Positions 9,028-16,816 are shown, counted from the first letter of the stretch. The stretch is DNA of 29,023 nucleotides from 1-14-2-50-31-20 sp964617555 (GCA_964617555.1 CAZTYP010000014.1:1-29023), one strand, 5' to 3'. Notes: generated from the letters alone by a model not told the origin. Numbers and translations: made by a program.

Positions 9028-10026
9028 ATGTCAGTTAAAATTGGAATTAACGGTTTCGGAAGAATAGGCCGTTTGGTTTTCAGACGTGCCATGGCTTTGG
9101 ATGATGTTCAGGTTGTTGGAATTAACGATTTGCTTGATGTTGATTATATTGCATATATGTTAAAGTATGATTCAACTCACGGAAAATTTAACGGCGAAGT
9201 AAAAGTTGAAAATGGAAATTTGGTTGTTAACGGAGAAACAATAAGAGTTACTTCCGAAAGAAATCCTGCCGACTTAAAATGGGACGAAGTAGAAGCGGAA
9301 TTTGTTGTTGAATCTACCGGCTTGTTTTTAACAAAAGAAAAAGCACAAGCCCACATTGATGCCGGTGCCAAAAAAGTTGTTATGTCTGCACCTTCCAAAG
9401 ACGATACGCCTATGTTTGTAATGGGGGTTAATCACGAAACTTATAACGGGCAAGATATTGTATCCAATGCATCTTGTACTACAAATTGCTTAGCTCCGGT
9501 AACGAAAGTGTTAAACGATAAATTTGGTGTTGAAAGCGGATTGATGACAACAGTTCATTCGGTTACCGCAACTCAAAAAACAGTTGACGGTCCTTCCATG
9601 AAAGATTGGAGAGGCGGACGCGGTGCAGGACAAAACATTATTCCTTCGTCAACCGGTGCTGCAAAAGCTGTGGGTAAAGTTATTCCGGAGCTTAACGGAA
9701 AATTAACCGGTATGTCTTTACGTGTTCCTACCCCGGACGTATCCGTTGTTGATTTAACAGTAAATTTGAAAACAGCCACTACTTACGAAGATATTAAAGC
9801 GGCAATGAAAGAAGCTTCAGAAACTTACTTGAAAGGTATTTTAGGATATACCGAAGATGCCGTTGTTTCTACAGATTTTATCGGAGAAGAAAAAACATCC
9901 GTTTTTGATGCCAATGCGGGTATTATGTTGAACGAAAAATTCGTTAAAGTAGTTGCTTGGTACGATAACGAATGGGGGTATTCATGTAAAGTGGTTGATT
10001 TGATTCGTTACATTGCATCCAAATAA
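9028..10026 (+). CDS. gapA: Glyceraldehyde-3-phosphate dehydrogenase
   Basis: The enzyme catalyses NAD-dependent oxidative phosphorylation of glyceraldehyde-3-phosphate to 1,3-bisphosphoglycerate. The 332-aa protein has the usual family length. The dinucleotide motif GINGFGRIGR is at residues 6-15, SNASCTTNCLAP places the catalytic cysteine at 150, and H177 in TTVHSVTATQ is the base. The C-terminal 'SVFDANAGIMLN...WYDNEWGYSCKVVDL' is intact. Start: the ATG at 9028 follows a strong GGAGGAAGAA, whereas the open frame extends 31 codons upstream without one. It is followed by an intrinsic terminator and then pgk, the next enzyme in glycolysis. Confidence 0.98.
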   Translation: MSVKIGINGFGRIGRLVFRRAMALDDVQVVGINDLLDVDYIAYMLKYDSTHGKFNGEVKVENGNLVVNGETIRVTSERNPADLKWDEVEAEFVVESTGLFLTKEKAQAHIDAGAKKVVMSAPSKDDTPMFVMGVNHETYNGQDIVSNASCTTNCLAPVTKVLNDKFGVESGLMTTVHSVTATQKTVDGPSMKDWRGGRGAGQNIIPSSTGAAKAVGKVIPELNGKLTGMSLRVPTPDVSVVDLTVNLKTATTYEDIKAAMKEASETYLKGILGYTEDAVVSTDFIGEEKTSVFDANAGIMLNEKFVKVVAWYDNEWGYSCKVVDLIRYIASK

Positions 10027-10044
10027 GTTAATAACTTTTATTAG

Positions 10045-10072
10045 GACGGCACATAGTGGCCGTCTTTTTTTT
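10045..10072 (+). terminator. Intrinsic terminator between gapA and pgk
   Basis: GACGGC (10045-10050) pairs perfectly with GCCGTC (10059-10064) across an 8-nt loop, followed by eight T. It begins 18 bases after the gapA stop and ends 22 bases before the pgk start, so it should reduce readthrough into pgk. Confidence 0.8.
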
Positions 10073-10094
10073 ATCCAATAAGACGGAGGAGTAA

Positions 10095-11291
10095 ATGAAT
10101 AAATTAACAATTGATGATGTGCAATTAAAGGGGAAACGTGTTTTGGTGCGTGTGGATTTTAACGTTCCGCTTGATGAAAATCAAAAAATTACGGACGACA
10201 GAAGAATAACATCAGCATTACCTACCATTAAAAAAATTATTGCCGATGGCGGAAAAGCAATATTGATGAGCCACCTCGGAAGACCTAAAGGCGAAGTAAA
10301 ACCGGAATTCAGTTTAAAGCCTGTTGCCGAAAGGTTAAGTGAATTGCTTAGTAAAGAAGTTAAATTTGCTAACGATTCTGTGGGTAAAGAAGTGCAAACC
10401 TTGGCATACGGCTTACAAGACGGAGACGTATTGTTACTTGAAAATCTTCGTTTTCACAAAGAAGAAACCGCAAACGACGAAGCATTTGCAAAAGAACTTG
10501 CAAGTCTTGGCGAAATTTATGTTAACGATGCTTTCGGAACAGCACACCGGGCACATGCTTCTACCGAAGGTGTTACAAAATTTATTGAAGTTTGTGTTGC
10601 CGGTTACTTGATGCAAAAAGAGTTGGATTATCTTGACGGTGCAATTTCAAATCCTAAAAGACCGTTCACTGCAATATTGGGCGGAGCAAAAATTTCCGGT
10701 AAAATAGATGTTATTGAAAACCTTCTTAACAAAGTTGACACTCTTATTATCGGCGGAGGTATGGCCTATACATTTTATAAAGCACAAGGTTTGGAAATAG
10801 GTACATCGTTGCTTGATGCCGAAAAAGTAGATTTGGCAAAAGAGATGTTGCAAAAATTTGATGCTTCGAACGTTAAAGTTTTGCTTCCGGTTGATGTTGT
10901 TATCACAAGCGAGTTCGATAACAATTCTCCGGCAGAAGTTGTAAAAGTGGATTCTATTCCGGCCGATAAAATGGGAATGGATATTGGTCCCGAAACACGA
11001 AAATTGTTTGCCGAAGAAATTAAGAAAAGCAAAACGATTGTGTGGAATGGTCCTATGGGCGTTTTTGAGTTTCCCAATTACGCACATGGAACAAATGCAA
11101 TAGCCGAAGCATTAGTTGAAGCAACCGAAAACGGTGCGGTTACAATTATTGGTGGCGGAGATTCGGCATCGGCAATTAAAAAAGCCGGTCTTGACGATAA
11201 AGTTTCGCACGTTTCAACAGGTGGCGGGGCATCTCTCGAATTTCTTGAAGGTAAAGTGCTTCCGGGTGTTGCCGCTTTAACCGATAAATAA
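10095..11291 (+). CDS. pgk: Phosphoglycerate kinase
   Basis: It transfers phosphate from 1,3-bisphosphoglycerate to ADP, the step after GapA. The 398-aa length is normal for a bacterial monomeric PGK. Family motifs present are VRVDFNVPLD (18-27), the substrate-binding 'MSHLGRPKG', 'LLLENLRFHKEE', 'YVNDAFGTAHRAHAST', 'AILGGAKISGKI' and the C-terminal nucleotide loop 'GGGDSASAIKKAG...STGGGASLEFLEG'. An AGACGGAGGAG ribosome site precedes the ATG. The terminator upstream suggests expression by readthrough from gapA or from an internal promoter not clearly seen. Confidence 0.98.
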   Translation: MNKLTIDDVQLKGKRVLVRVDFNVPLDENQKITDDRRITSALPTIKKIIADGGKAILMSHLGRPKGEVKPEFSLKPVAERLSELLSKEVKFANDSVGKEVQTLAYGLQDGDVLLLENLRFHKEETANDEAFAKELASLGEIYVNDAFGTAHRAHASTEGVTKFIEVCVAGYLMQKELDYLDGAISNPKRPFTAILGGAKISGKIDVIENLLNKVDTLIIGGGMAYTFYKAQGLEIGTSLLDAEKVDLAKEMLQKFDASNVKVLLPVDVVITSEFDNNSPAEVVKVDSIPADKMGMDIGPETRKLFAEEIKKSKTIVWNGPMGVFEFPNYAHGTNAIAEALVEATENGAVTIIGGGDSASAIKKAGLDDKVSHVSTGGGASLEFLEGKVLPGVAALTDK

Positions 11292-11332
11292 AATCTATTA
11301 TTTTCTTATATGGTATAGTTAATAAAATGTAA

Positions 11333-11797
11333 GGCTGTTTAAAAATTACGGAAATTTAAATGGAGCATTCGTTAAAAGATATTAAATGGGGGAAAATCAT
11401 ATTATCATCTGTCTCTATTTATATTATAAGTTTTATTGCTATTACAATTATAATTACCATATATGCTTTTATTTTAGGAGTTGAAGTTCGAGGGGAACCA
11501 GATCAAAATGAAATTAACAATTTCGCATCTTCAATTAGCAATTGGTTAATACCATTAATTGAAATACTTTTAATTTTCTTAAGTACATCATTATTATTCA
11601 AAAAAGAGAAAAACAATATTCTAATTTATGGTTTGTTACTTGGTGTTTTTGTAGGATTATTAAATATTATCACAACATTATTTTTTAGTAATCAATTTGA
11701 GTATAGTGATTTATTTATTTTATTTATATTAAGTATTTGTGGTTATTTTGGAGGTTTAATACTTGAAAGATTTATTGTTAAAAAAGGTAAAACAGCC
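11333..11797. repeat. 8-bp inverted repeats flanking the small membrane-protein gene
   Basis: GGCTGTTT at 11333-11340 lies 19 bases before the start codon, and its reverse complement AAACAGCC at 11790-11797 lies at the very end of the same gene. The arms are short and could arise by chance, but their placement exactly brackets one gene of unusual composition. Confidence 0.3.
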
Positions 11798-11800
11798 TAA
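11360..11800 (+). CDS. Hypothetical four-helix integral membrane protein
   Basis: This 146-aa protein is not recognised. Four hydrophobic segments are evident at about residues 13-40, 62-80, 87-109 and 116-138, with basic ends (KKEKNN, KKGKTA) that suggest both termini are cytoplasmic. There is no clear ribosome site before the ATG ('ACGGAAATTTAA'), and the gene is richer in Ile/Leu codons of the ATA/TTA type than its neighbours, which hints at recent acquisition. The stop codon lies within the sequence GCCTAAC, which fits the RYYYAAC core of integron attC sites, and 8-bp inverted repeats bracket the gene. It sits alone between pgk and the symporter. A transport or signalling role cannot be inferred. 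Confidence 0.65.
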   Translation: MEHSLKDIKWGKIILSSVSIYIISFIAITIIITIYAFILGVEVRGEPDQNEINNFASSISNWLIPLIEILLIFLSTSLLFKKEKNNILIYGLLLGVFVGLLNIITTLFFSNQFEYSDLFILFILSICGYFGGLILERFIVKKGKTA

Positions 11801-12007
11801 CCAACGTGCCAAGGCAACCACAGATACGCTTGGTTCTCTTATAATTTTTGTGCGTGTAAAAAATTGTTGTGATACAAAAGTAGTTCAAGTAAGCTAAGTT
11901 TTTAATAATTTAATAAATTAAGGTTGTTGTGTAAGCGTTTTTTTAAGGTGTAAAATTGTGGATGCCTTACACGTGGAGCCCTTATCAACCGACATGTTTC
12001 GTTGGGT
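11795..12007. other. Possible attC-like element or structured non-coding region
   Basis: This 213-base stretch starts with GCCTAAC (fits RYYYAAC) and ends with GTTGGGT (fits GTTRRRY); the two can pair with two G-T wobbles. Inside are several short inverted repeats: CCAAG (11809-11813) with CTTGG (11830-11834), and GTGTAAG (about 11930) with CTTACAC (about 11965). The region has no convincing reading frame. It is longer than typical attC sites and inner-box pairing is poor, so it may instead be an untranslated leader or unrelated structured RNA. Confidence 0.2.
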
Positions 12008-12080
12008 GATAACTATTTGATACATAACAATAATTTAATATTCCAACTACCGAAAAATTGTGTTTTTTTTGAGGTATAAA

Positions 12081-13514
12081 ATGCAAAATTATTCAAAGGT
12101 TCAATTTATCGGTCTTATATCTGCTCCTATTTTAAGTTTAACATTATTATTTTTATCTCCTCCTGAAGGGATGTCCGTACATGCATGGCATACAACGTCT
12201 GTTGCGCTTTTTATGGCAATATATTGGATTACCGAAGCTATACCTATGTATGTTACTTCTTTAATTCCTCTCCTCTTTTTTCCCGTTTTAGGAATTGCCA
12301 ATATTAAAACGGCAACAGCTCCGTACGGTCATCCGTTAATTTTTTTATTTCTCGGTGGATTTATTCTTGCAGGAGCAATCGAAAAATGGGGGCTTCATAA
12401 ACGCATTGCTTTAAGTATAATTAAATTCATGGGATTTAAGCCGCAAAATATAATTGCCGGATTTATGTTGGGTAGTGCCTTTATGAGTATGTGGATAAGC
12501 AACACCGCCACGGCACTTATGATGCTGCCTATCGGTATTTTTGTAATTAAAATTTATAAGGATACTTTAGGCGAATCAAAAAAATTGCATCATTTTACAA
12601 TTGCTTTATTACTTGCCATTGCATATTCGTGCAGCATCGGCGGTGTGGGTACATTGATTGGAACTCCACCCAACGCATTGTTTGCGGCTTTTATGCAAGA
12701 TACTTATAATATGGAAATCAGTTTTGCAAAATGGACCTTAATAGGAATTCCTTTTGTTATTATTTCTCTTCCGCTTGTTTTTTTGTTTTTAACAAAAATT
12801 CTTTTCCCAATTAATAAAATTGAAGCTGTTGACAGCACAAAGTTTATTTCGGAGTTAAATAAAATCGGGAAAATTTCCAAAGAGGAAAAAGTAGTATTAA
12901 CGGTTTTTGTTTTTACTGCGTTTTTTTGGATGACCCGCCAGCTTTTTACAGGTATTATTCCCGGCATTTCGGATTCGGGTATTGCTATTTTTGCGGGAAT
13001 AGTTTTGTTCATAATCCCCGTTAAATCGGGTGGCTTTATTATTGAGTGGAAAGATGTACAAAAAATTTCGTGGGGAATTTTAATCCTTTTCGGTGGCGGG
13101 CTTTCACTTGCACACGGTATTAAGGAGAGCGGACTTTCGGAATGGATTGCAAATTCCATTTTGGGGAACGGGAACATTTCTATTTTATGGGTTACTGTTA
13201 TTCTTACAACAGCGATTGTATTTTTAACTGAACTTACAAGCAATTCGGCCACCACCGCAACCTTTTTACCGATTATAGGTTCAATTGCCGTGGGTATGCA
13301 GAGTAATCCCTTGGAATTGCTAATTCCCATTACCATCGGGGCAAGTTGTGCTTTTATGCTTCCTATTGCCACACCGCCCAATGCAATTGTTTTTTCCAGT
13401 GGCGAAATAAAGATAAAAGATATGAGTAAAGCGGGGTTCGGATTAAATATTATTTTTATTGTTGTAATTATTCTTTTAACACGTTATTTGGCTCCATTGG
13501 TTTTTAATTATTAA
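12081..13514 (+). CDS. DASS/SLC13-family sodium:carboxylate symporter
   Basis: The 477-aa inner-membrane transporter belongs to the divalent anion:sodium symporter family (VcINDY/SLC13), which imports dicarboxylates, citrate or sulfate with Na+. It has about eleven hydrophobic segments. The two hallmark SNT-type motifs are 'ISNTATALMMLP' (residues about 139-150) and 'TSNSATTATFLP' (about 385-396), with 'GTLIGTPPNALF' and 'LPIATPPNAIVFSSG' as the paired re-entrant loop signatures. The start is the ATG at 12081, preceded by GAGG; a GTG seven codons upstream is in frame but lacks a ribosome site. A C4-dicarboxylate is the likeliest substrate by family; the sequence does not settle it. It converges with the TonB receptor gene, eight bases apart, with no clear terminator between. 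Confidence 0.92.
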   Translation: MQNYSKVQFIGLISAPILSLTLLFLSPPEGMSVHAWHTTSVALFMAIYWITEAIPMYVTSLIPLLFFPVLGIANIKTATAPYGHPLIFLFLGGFILAGAIEKWGLHKRIALSIIKFMGFKPQNIIAGFMLGSAFMSMWISNTATALMMLPIGIFVIKIYKDTLGESKKLHHFTIALLLAIAYSCSIGGVGTLIGTPPNALFAAFMQDTYNMEISFAKWTLIGIPFVIISLPLVFLFLTKILFPINKIEAVDSTKFISELNKIGKISKEEKVVLTVFVFTAFFWMTRQLFTGIIPGISDSGIAIFAGIVLFIIPVKSGGFIIEWKDVQKISWGILILFGGGLSLAHGIKESGLSEWIANSILGNGNISILWVTVILTTAIVFLTELTSNSATTATFLPIIGSIAVGMQSNPLELLIPITIGASCAFMLPIATPPNAIVFSSGEIKIKDMSKAGFGLNIIFIVVIILLTRYLAPLVFNY

Positions 13515-13522
13515 TGCAAAGG

Positions 13523-15751
13523 TTAATGGAAATATAGTTTGTAAGTTAATCTTAAATTTGTTCCTGCTTCGGGCATAATGGATTTTACACGGGAAAGATG
13601 ATTTCGGTATTCCGTGTTTAATATGTTATCTAAGGATAATGATACGGTGTGTATAAAATTTAAATACGAAATTGAATATTGTCCGAATGCGTTAAACACA
13701 AAATAACCTGCTGTCGGTTTCTCAAATTCATCTACTCTGTTTTGAGTTGCCGCCCATTCTCCGGTAATTCCTAAAGTTAAAATATCATCGGAATAGTTAA
13801 ATCCTACAATCCCTTTCAAAGGTGGAATTTGAGGCAGAGGTTTCCCTGTTTCGGAAAGTGAACCGTTAGTGTAGCTTGTGGAAATTTCAAAAGAAAAATT
13901 TCGGTAGAACTTCCATTCAAATTGAACTTCCGTACCGTAAAAAAGTGCCGGCTCCCCAGCTGCTTTGTAAATCATTAAAAGAGTGCTGCCGTCAATTACA
14001 CCGGTGTTTCTGTGAAAAATATAATATTCCAAATTATTTCTGAAAAGATTAATGTTAAAATATATATTATTGAATTTATGATATATAAATAATTCTATTC
14101 CCGTGCCGCTTTCATCTTTTAAATCAGGATTACCTATTTCGTACGAATATGCGGCTAAATGAGGTCCTTCGGAATAAAGTTCTTCAATTGTCGGTACTCT
14201 GGAAGATTTATTAACATTAATTCCGATATTAACATGTTTAGTAACGGAATACAAAGTGGAAAGACTGAAAGAATAGGTATTAAAAATCCGTTTACGTATA
14301 TTGCCGATTGATGCATCCGGTTTGTTATAAGCCGGTCTTATTTTATCGTAATTATATCTCCCTGCAACTTCAAAACTAAAATTACCTAGTGTGAAAGTTT
14401 CAAAAAGATATACGGCAGTATTTAACGAGGTTGAAGGAGGGGTAAATACAAATCCCCCGACATTAAAATTCCTTGCTTCAAAAGAAATTCCTAAAATACC
14501 CGTAGAAGGAAAGAGTATGTTGCTAAAATCAAAGTTAACATTCCCGAGATAATTTGTTATTTCAAATTCAGCTCCAAGTGCTCCGTCTCCTTCAAATTCT
14601 TTATGGCGATAATAGACACGACTAAGGTGAGCTTTTATATGTTGCAATTTTTTTCCGTGAATGTTGATGCGAGTTTTAAGATTTATTTGGTATCGTTTCA
14701 TTGTTATATTCACACCATGCGGATGTGCCCCCACAAAACCGCCGGGTACTCCGTAATCCAAATCGAATCTGCGGAACGATGCACCCGCAAAACCGAAATT
14801 CCCTATATAACTTGTACCAAGTTCCATATTTATGTTTTTCGAATAAGAATTTTTCAGAATACCTATCGGTGTATTGATGTCATCAGTTTTCCGCGACGAA
14901 AGTTCGGCTCTAACTGCAAAAGAATTTATCGGAATATCTGCTGCGGTGCCTCCTAAAAATCCCCTATTAACGGTTTCACCGTATGCACCGGCAAATCCGT
15001 TAACTGAGTTGTGAAGCTCCTCGGGTATTTCGTTGCGAATTACATTTACTACTCCACCTATAGTTGTAGGTGTTTGCAGCAATACTTTGGGCCCTCGTAT
15101 TACTTCAATTCTGTCAATGGTAAATGGTTCTATAGTAACAGCATGGTCGGGAGAAGTTCCTGACATATCTGTTGTTTTCATTCCGTCTTCACTCATCAAA
15201 ACACGATCGCTGCCAAGTCCCCGTATAATTGGACGGGCCGGAGCCGGTCCCATTGTTCGCATTGCAATGCCTGTTTCATTTTTTAAAGTAGAAGCAAGTG
15301 TAATGCCCAAATCTTTTTGTAATTCTTTTCCCTTTAAAACATTAGAAAGTTCACGTAAGTTATCAAATTTGGATTGGCTGTTGTGTTCGGTTACGGTGAT
15401 TGTAGAAATTTTAATTGATTTGGGAGTAAGAAAAAAAACTCTGTGAGTAGAATCGTTATGGCATGTACAATCAAATAAACCTTCTTTGTAAGCAAGATGT
15501 GTAATTCTTATTTTATGTTTACCTGTAGGAATTTTTTTAAAAATAAATTTTCCCTCAAGATTTGCAACCTCATATCTATTTAAATCCAAAATTTGAATTG
15601 CAGCATTTACAATAGGCTCATTGGTTTCGATATCATAAATATAGCCGGAGAAATTTACCCCTTCGTTTTGAGCTGCCAAAGAGGAGATAAATATTATGGA
15701 AAAAGCAATTATTCCGTTTTTCCATAACGCCAGATGGAATTTTTTTTGCAT
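13523..15751 (-). CDS. TonB-dependent outer-membrane receptor, ZnuD-like
   Basis: The 742-aa receptor has a signal peptide (1-27), a carboxypeptidase-D-like regulatory domain (about 33-110, 'GYIYDIETNEPIVNAAIQI'), a plug domain (about 125-245) and a 22-strand-type beta barrel ending in an aromatic-rich strand. The plug reads 'RGLGSDRVLMSEDGM...SPDHAVTIEPFTIDRIEVIRGP', and the barrel contains 'GAHPHGV' and 'RHKEFEGDGALGAEF'. Both patterns resemble the ZnuD group of zinc/haem receptors, although the long His-rich loop of neisserial ZnuD is not seen. Import would depend on TonB-ExbBD encoded elsewhere. It is last in a minus-strand set with a His-rich lipoprotein 45 bases upstream and a Fur-family regulator further upstream. 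A transition metal, probably zinc, is the inferred substrate; copper or iron is possible. Confidence 0.88.
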   Translation of the reverse strand: MQKKFHLALWKNGIIAFSIIFISSLAAQNEGVNFSGYIYDIETNEPIVNAAIQILDLNRYEVANLEGKFIFKKIPTGKHKIRITHLAYKEGLFDCTCHNDSTHRVFFLTPKSIKISTITVTEHNSQSKFDNLRELSNVLKGKELQKDLGITLASTLKNETGIAMRTMGPAPARPIIRGLGSDRVLMSEDGMKTTDMSGTSPDHAVTIEPFTIDRIEVIRGPKVLLQTPTTIGGVVNVIRNEIPEELHNSVNGFAGAYGETVNRGFLGGTAADIPINSFAVRAELSSRKTDDINTPIGILKNSYSKNINMELGTSYIGNFGFAGASFRRFDLDYGVPGGFVGAHPHGVNITMKRYQINLKTRINIHGKKLQHIKAHLSRVYYRHKEFEGDGALGAEFEITNYLGNVNFDFSNILFPSTGILGISFEARNFNVGGFVFTPPSTSLNTAVYLFETFTLGNFSFEVAGRYNYDKIRPAYNKPDASIGNIRKRIFNTYSFSLSTLYSVTKHVNIGINVNKSSRVPTIEELYSEGPHLAAYSYEIGNPDLKDESGTGIELFIYHKFNNIYFNINLFRNNLEYYIFHRNTGVIDGSTLLMIYKAAGEPALFYGTEVQFEWKFYRNFSFEISTSYTNGSLSETGKPLPQIPPLKGIVGFNYSDDILTLGITGEWAATQNRVDEFEKPTAGYFVFNAFGQYSISYLNFIHTVSLSLDNILNTEYRNHLSRVKSIMPEAGTNLRLTYKLYFH

Positions 15752-15796
15752 CGGTAACCCCGCAAATTAATAGATGTTCAAATAATATTATAATGT

Positions 15797-16267
15797 TCAT
15801 TTGATTACTTTAACCGGAATTTTCCCGGAACGGTAATCGTGGTGGTCATGATGCATAATAAAAAATTCTATATTTGTTTCTCCTTCCTTTAATCCTTTTA
15901 AATGAAATTCGAATGAACCTTCCTCACCTTCGTGTTGCCATACAGAGGCAACGGAAGTATCGTCAAACTCCCAAGCAAGTTTTTTACCGTCTGTCGGGGG
16001 TGGTACTATTTTTCCGTCTTCCGAAATAAATTTAATATTGTAGTGTTCCGAAAGTTTGCCTGCTTTTACGAAAAGTGTATCATCGGTTATTCCTTTTTCT
16101 ATCCTTGCCGTTTCAATACCGGAAGTATAAAAAACCATTCCTATTGCTTTGAAATGTTCTTCTTGCGGAATTATAGGGTCATCTTCACAAGCTGCGGTTA
16201 ATTGCAGAATTGTTATTAAAACTAATAGTGCTAATATTTTATCTCTGTTTTTTTTTAAAAAATTCAT
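15797..16267 (-). CDS. Small lipoprotein with His/Asp-rich C-terminal motif
   Basis: The 156-aa product has a lipoprotein-type signal with Cys27 ('LQLTAAC', acceptable although Thr at -3 is not the usual Leu), followed by acidic residues. The mature part looks like an Ig-like beta sandwich ('LFVKAGKLSEHYNIKFISEDGK...FEFHLKGLKEGETNIEFFIMHHDHHDYRSGKIPVKVI'). The run MHHDHHDY near residues 138-145 is a plausible metal-binding site. The ATG follows GGGAGA. It lies directly upstream of the ZnuD-like receptor gene and probably works with it as a surface or periplasmic metal-binding partner. The exact family is not recognised, and the function is inferred from motif and neighbours. Confidence 0.8.
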   Translation of the reverse strand: MNFLKKNRDKILALLVLITILQLTAACEDDPIIPQEEHFKAIGMVFYTSGIETARIEKGITDDTLFVKAGKLSEHYNIKFISEDGKIVPPPTDGKKLAWEFDDTSVASVWQHEGEEGSFEFHLKGLKEGETNIEFFIMHHDHHDYRSGKIPVKVIK

Positions 16268-16298
16268 TTTTTTCTCCCGAGAAAATTAGAAATAGAGT

Positions 16299-16317
16299 TA
16301 CCCGTAATATACGGGTA
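16299..16317. promoter_or_regulatory. 19-bp inverted repeat upstream of the lipoprotein gene
   Basis: TACCCGTA (16299-16306) and its exact reverse complement TACGGGTA (16310-16317) surround a 3-base centre; GAG/CTC extend the symmetry after one mismatch. It lies 32 bases before the lipoprotein start. No T tract follows on the minus strand, so a regulator site or mRNA processing hairpin fits better than a terminator. The binding factor is unknown. Confidence 0.5.
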
Positions 16318-16386
16318 GCTCCTTGAACAGTTAAACCGTTAAGTAATAGATTATAAATATATGTTCTGTTTATCGGTGTAAAATGG

Positions 16387-16728
16387 TTAACCGTTTATTG
16401 GCGGGGCACGGAGAAAAACAAAATTTATAAATAAACGAGAAGAAAAACGTATAACATCAGGGAGTATTGAAAAAATATTTTCTAAGTTTAGTTCATAATT
16501 ATAAACGAGAATTCCGAAACTGTTAAATCCCGTATTGGAAAAATTAATTATAGGGCATTCATCCGCTGTAAAATGATGTGGCGCTGTAGTTGCGGGAATA
16601 TTTTTATAATAGGGGGGAGTGTTATTTAAATTAAACGGGTGATGGTGAAATGTTATAACAGCAAGAGTAAAAAGATAGAGTATTAGAAAATACCCTTTAA
16701 TTACTCTATTTATCTTTTCAGCTTTCAT
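16387..16728 (-). CDS. Small His/Cys-containing membrane protein in the metal cluster
   Basis: The 113-aa protein has one N-terminal hydrophobic segment (about 12-27), probably an uncleaved anchor or signal, followed by HHHP (28-31), then 'PHHFTADECPIINF' near residues 50-63, and a hydrophobic C-terminal half that ends in 'FLRAPPING'. The spacing of His residues ahead of an 'ADECPI' motif and the terminal 'RAPP' recall small proteins (DUF2946-like) found beside copper or zinc TonB receptors; I cannot assign it firmly to that family. It starts 10 bases after the tRNA-Gln gene and precedes the lipoprotein and receptor, so a role in metal sensing, chaperoning or export is inferred. The 118-base gap downstream holds a strong inverted repeat. 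Confidence 0.65.
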   Translation of the reverse strand: MKAEKINRVIKGYFLILYLFTLAVITFHHHPFNLNNTPPYYKNIPATTAPHHFTADECPIINFSNTGFNSFGILVYNYELNLENIFSILPDVIRFSSRLFINFVFLRAPPING

Positions 16729-16738
16729 AATTTTTCTG

Positions 16739-16809
16739 TTGCCCTGCCAGGATTCGAACCCGGAATAAAGGTTCCAGAGACCTCTGTGTTACCATTACAC
16801 CACAGGGCA
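16739..16809 (-). tRNA. tRNA-Gln (anticodon CUG)
   Basis: The minus strand folds into a full cloverleaf: acceptor TGCCCTG/CAGGGCA (7 bp), D stem GTGT/ACAC with loop AATGGTA, anticodon stem GAGGT/ACCTT with loop CTCTGGA (anticodon CTG), T stem CCGGG/CCTGG with loop TTCGAAT, and discriminator A. CCA is not encoded (CAG follows). It lies 7 bases after the Fur-family stop codon and 10 bases before the next gene on the same strand, so it is probably excised from a polycistronic transcript. Confidence 0.96.
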
Positions 16810-16816
16810 ATTTTTA

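Noticed and set aside
10647..11087. A 146-codon minus-strand frame inside pgk.
   Set aside because: It is antisense to the strongly conserved pgk and has no recognisable domain or translation start.
12704..13381. A 225-codon open frame on the minus strand inside the symporter gene.
   Set aside because: It lies wholly antisense to a well-supported DASS transporter, has no ribosome site and reads as a Pro/Ile/Lys-rich mirror of the sense codons.
14603..14956. A plus-strand frame of 117 codons inside the TonB receptor.
   Set aside because: The Cys/Ile-rich product is typical of antisense readings of beta-barrel codons; the receptor motifs on the other strand are continuous.
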